From: Rubrobacter marinus
GTDB taxonomy: Bacteria; Actinomycetota; Rubrobacteria; Rubrobacterales; Rubrobacteraceae
Assembly: GCF_011492965.1 (NCBI RefSeq)
Contig: NZ_CP045121.1
Coordinates: 1,178,001-1,242,000 of the forward strand
Reading direction: 5' to 3'
DNA length: 64,000 nt
The notes beneath the pieces were generated by a model. The model worked only from the letters and a program-made list of their open reading frames with translations. It had not been told where the DNA came from and did not search any database. Below are positions 62,054-64,000 of the stretch, one piece after another (within the stretch, counting starts at the first letter, position 1; the number at the start of each line of letters is the position of its first letter). Both the position numbers and the translations under genes were made by a program.

Positions 62054-63443
62054 CCCCGAGAAGGAAGGTCAGGAGCGTGAGGTAGGCCGCGCTCGCGACG
62101 GTGAGGACGATGGCGAACTTCCAGTTGCGCTTCGGCCCGATCTCCAATGGGTGCAGCTCCGAGAGCCGGGCGAGCATCGTCACGGAGTTCGAGAAGGGCG
62201 TCAGGAGCAGGGCGCACTGCGACCCGAGCAGGATCGCCACGGCCCACAGCGCGGGCGACGGTCCCTCGCTCAAGGGGAAAGCGGTGTTGATGAGCAGCAC
62301 CAGCGGCACGACGTGTATGCCGGCCATGAACCCGAGCCCCAGGATGAGCGCGAGCGCGGGCGCGACGAGCGATGGCGGAAGGGCCCCCAGGGCTTCCCCG
62401 AGCGGGGCGAGCGCGCCGAGCGCCTCCAGCGAGAGCACCAGGATGCCCGCCGAGACGAAGATGGCGAACTCCGCGTGCGAGGAGACGAGAGAGCCGCGCA
62501 CCTCGTCGTTCAGCCTCTGCAGGGGGGACGTACTCCGGAGCAGCACGGTCGCGAGGACCGCGATGGACGCGACCACCACCGCGACGGTGATCGCGATGGC
62601 GGCCGTCAGGGAGAGCCCGGGGAGGAGCCGGTTCGCCACCGCGACCGCCGCGACGAGCAGCACGGGGTAGAGGAGCACCGCCGCCGCCCCCCGGTTCAGC
62701 GGCGTATCCGGGATGTCCTCGATCTCCCGCTTCCCGCGCTGAGCGACGACGAGCAGCACGACCATGCCCACCACCACGAAGGGGAGCGAGACGGCCAGGA
62801 GCGCCCCGTAGGCGACCCCGGTCAGCTCGATGGTCGTCGCGGTCAACAGGTTCAACGTGGTCCACAAAGGGACGAAGGAGAAGGCGCGACCCGCCCACGT
62901 CAGCGCCTCCAGGCGCGCGGCCGGCGCCCCGCGCCGTGAGATCACGTCCACGAGCACCAGGGAGCCGACGTCGAGGACCGCGCCCAGGACGTGCCCCAGC
63001 ACCCCCGCGGTCGGGCCGGGGCCCACCCCCCTCCGCGTCAGCGCGCCCATGAGCGCCCGGATCTGGGCGGTGTAGCGCGCCGCCCGGATCGGGTACCCCG
63101 CCGCGCTCAGGACCAGCAGCACCGCGACCACCCCGAAGTACGCCGGGAGCCCCCCGACGAACTCCCCGGCGTCGAACTTCCCCGTGACGATCGCCACCCC
63201 CAGCGCCGCGAGAGCGACGAGGGCGAGCCCCTTGTGGAACGAGCTCGAGAAGGGCACGGACGCCGCGTAGAGGATCAGGCCGGACCCCAGAAAGACCGCC
63301 GTCGCGACCCCCCAACCCGGCGCGAAGGCCGCCACCGCGTAGGCGACCAGAAACACGGCCCCGAGCGGCGCCCGCGCCGCGTCGAGCCAGCGCCGCACCG
63401 CCCCCGAAGAAGCCGGCCTGTCGCCATCCTCCGTCACCCTCAC
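62046..63443 (-). CDS. Polytopic membrane protein of unknown function
   Basis: This 465-residue protein has about twelve hydrophobic helices, a short charged N-terminus and few charged residues inside the membrane: Asp/Glu around LDVGSLVLVDVISRRG and SSHAEFAIFVSAGIL. The second half has GLGFMAGIHVVPLVLLINTAF and SQCALLLTPFSNSVTMLARL, like ion/solute symporters of the citrate or DUF401/permease type with two inverted halves. I cannot name a substrate. No signal peptide. ATG 63443. Confidence 0.75.
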   Translation of the reverse strand: MRVTEDGDRPASSGAVRRWLDAARAPLGAVFLVAYAVAAFAPGWGVATAVFLGSGLILYAASVPFSSSFHKGLALVALAALGVAIVTGKFDAGEFVGGLPAYFGVVAVLLVLSAAGYPIRAARYTAQIRALMGALTRRGVGPGPTAGVLGHVLGAVLDVGSLVLVDVISRRGAPAARLEALTWAGRAFSFVPLWTTLNLLTATTIELTGVAYGALLAVSLPFVVVGMVVLLVVAQRGKREIEDIPDTPLNRGAAAVLLYPVLLVAAVAVANRLLPGLSLTAAIAITVAVVVASIAVLATVLLRSTSPLQRLNDEVRGSLVSSHAEFAIFVSAGILVLSLEALGALAPLGEALGALPPSLVAPALALILGLGFMAGIHVVPLVLLINTAFPLSEGPSPALWAVAILLGSQCALLLTPFSNSVTMLARLSELHPLEIGPKRNWKFAIVLTVASAAYLTLLTFLLGAT

Positions 63444-63727
63444 CTCCGTCCGTCGCGCAAATCCTTCGACCTACCACGCGATTCTACAGGCGGATGCCAG
63501 GCCCCACGCGAAAGTGATCGCGGTCACGAGACCACCAGCGAACCGGCAGCGCTTGATGTAGGCTGCTCCCAATACCGGCGACCCCGGACGCCGCATCCCG
63601 GTGCCCGAAACAGTGCGCAACCAGCAGGTTTGAAATCGGTGATTGTGGGTAAGAACTATTATTGTTATGGTTCTCATGGCGAGCAAGGGGTTTGGCCGAT
63701 GGGCAGGATCGAGGGGTCAGCCGGGGG
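63444..63727. other. Intergenic stretch without supported gene
   Basis: I see no convincing reading frame, tRNA or repeat in this 284-nt stretch. It becomes AT-rich toward the right-hand promoter. Confidence 0.6.
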
Positions 63728-63931
63728 TTGACGTATCGGCGGGAGGGTGTATACTTCGTGAGTGGAGTTAGCACTACAATCTGTTTTTTGTTTCCCTAAA
63801 CCCGGTTAAACAAATCAGGGCGGTACCAACCAGGTAGTGTGCTTTCGGATGGGTTCGTGAGCGAGCCATCTGGAGACGGTGCGGTTGAGGTGTCGTGGGC
63901 CGGGCGGGGCAGTTTCTCAGGAGGAGAGAGT
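63728..63931 (+). promoter_or_regulatory. Promoter and long structured 5' leader
   Basis: TTGACG (63728-63733) and TATACT (63750-63755), 16 nt apart, form the best promoter in the window. The leader to ATG 63932 is about 170 nt and contains inverted repeats: AACCCGGTT near 63800, and GATGG...CCATC with a TTCG/CGAG inner stem around 63850-63871. Long structured leaders often hold riboswitches or protein-controlled elements; I cannot match a known class. Confidence 0.6.
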
Positions 63932-64000
63932 ATGGCAGCTAAAAATGACAAGAACGCGGTGCGTGACGCCGAGACGCCGGAGCTTCTGGCGAAGTACCTG
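63932..64000 (+). CDS. Start of a protein gene (runs off window)
   Basis: The ATG follows AGGAGGAGAG and the first 23 codons give a charged N-terminus (MAAKNDKNAV, then ETPELLAKYL). Too little is seen to name it. The strong promoter, long leader and good Shine-Dalgarno suggest a highly expressed or essential gene. A sigma factor is a possible guess only. Confidence 0.65.
   Translation, partial: MAAKNDKNAVRDAETPELLAKYL

Overview
This is a window of a high-GC (about 70 %) Gram-positive chromosome. Heavy use of GGG, AGG and ATA codons, frequent GTG and TTG starts, a trp operon that continues into accD-accA, and actinobacterial-type fatty-acid and glyoxylate genes all point to Rubrobacter or a close relative (inference; no rRNA or tRNA gene is present to confirm it). 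I count about 60 protein genes and no CRISPR array or insertion sequence.

Layout. 1-8.6 kb: DUF2182/DUF1326 pair, an MFS exporter, a small membrane protein, a HAD phosphatase, and a leftward run of ornithine cyclodeaminase, DUF2199 protein, GH31 alpha-glucosidase and alpha/beta hydrolase. 8.6-16.6 kb: trpG-trpD-trpC, an inserted MNT/HEPN toxin-antitoxin cassette, then trpF-trpB-trpA-accD-accA. 16.6-23.2 kb: a GGDEF/EAL sensor, a probable fluoroacetate-type dehalogenase, a PPi-type phosphofructokinase and an AI-2E-family permease. 23.3-24.3 kb: a low-GC TIR-domain gene, probably acquired. 24.3-27.1 kb: protein tyrosine phosphatase, fructosamine-kinase homologue, F420-type reductase and ABM protein. 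27.1-34.9 kb: a catabolic locus with HMG-CoA-lyase homologue, two family III CoA-transferases, an NMT1/SsuA-type ABC transporter and a GntR regulator with two matching palindromic operators. 35.4-44.1 kb: aconitase, isocitrate dehydrogenase family, TerC, LysR, malate synthase and isocitrate lyase (TCA/glyoxylate shunt). 44.3-47.6 kb: a multi-PAS GGDEF/EAL protein. 47.7-48.6 kb: a VOC protein and a DCC-family redox protein whose two CxxC cysteine codons are both in-frame TGA. 48.7-56.2 kb: hydrolase, quinone oxidoreductase, acyl-CoA dehydrogenase, divergent PadR regulator, FadN-type fusion and thiolase (beta-oxidation). 56.3-64 kb: haloperoxidase-like hydrolase, OhrR/MarR regulator, metallo-beta-lactamase fold protein, GST, hemolysin-III family protein, succinate-semialdehyde-type dehydrogenase, a polytopic membrane protein and the start of one more gene with a long leader.

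The most exciting item is the gene at 48191-48604. Read through two TGA codons it is a complete DCC-family (DUF393) thiol-disulfide oxidoreductase with U-x-x-U in place of C-x-x-C, and a stable hairpin lies just downstream in the right place for a bacterial SECIS element. Second is the MNT/HEPN cassette in the trp operon, flanked by the intact trpC 3' end and a diverged second copy of it.

A caution for users: at least eight genes are broken only by single missing bases inside runs of G or C. The pattern looks like sequencing or assembly deletions, so these genes are annotated as full-length with stated frameshift positions.
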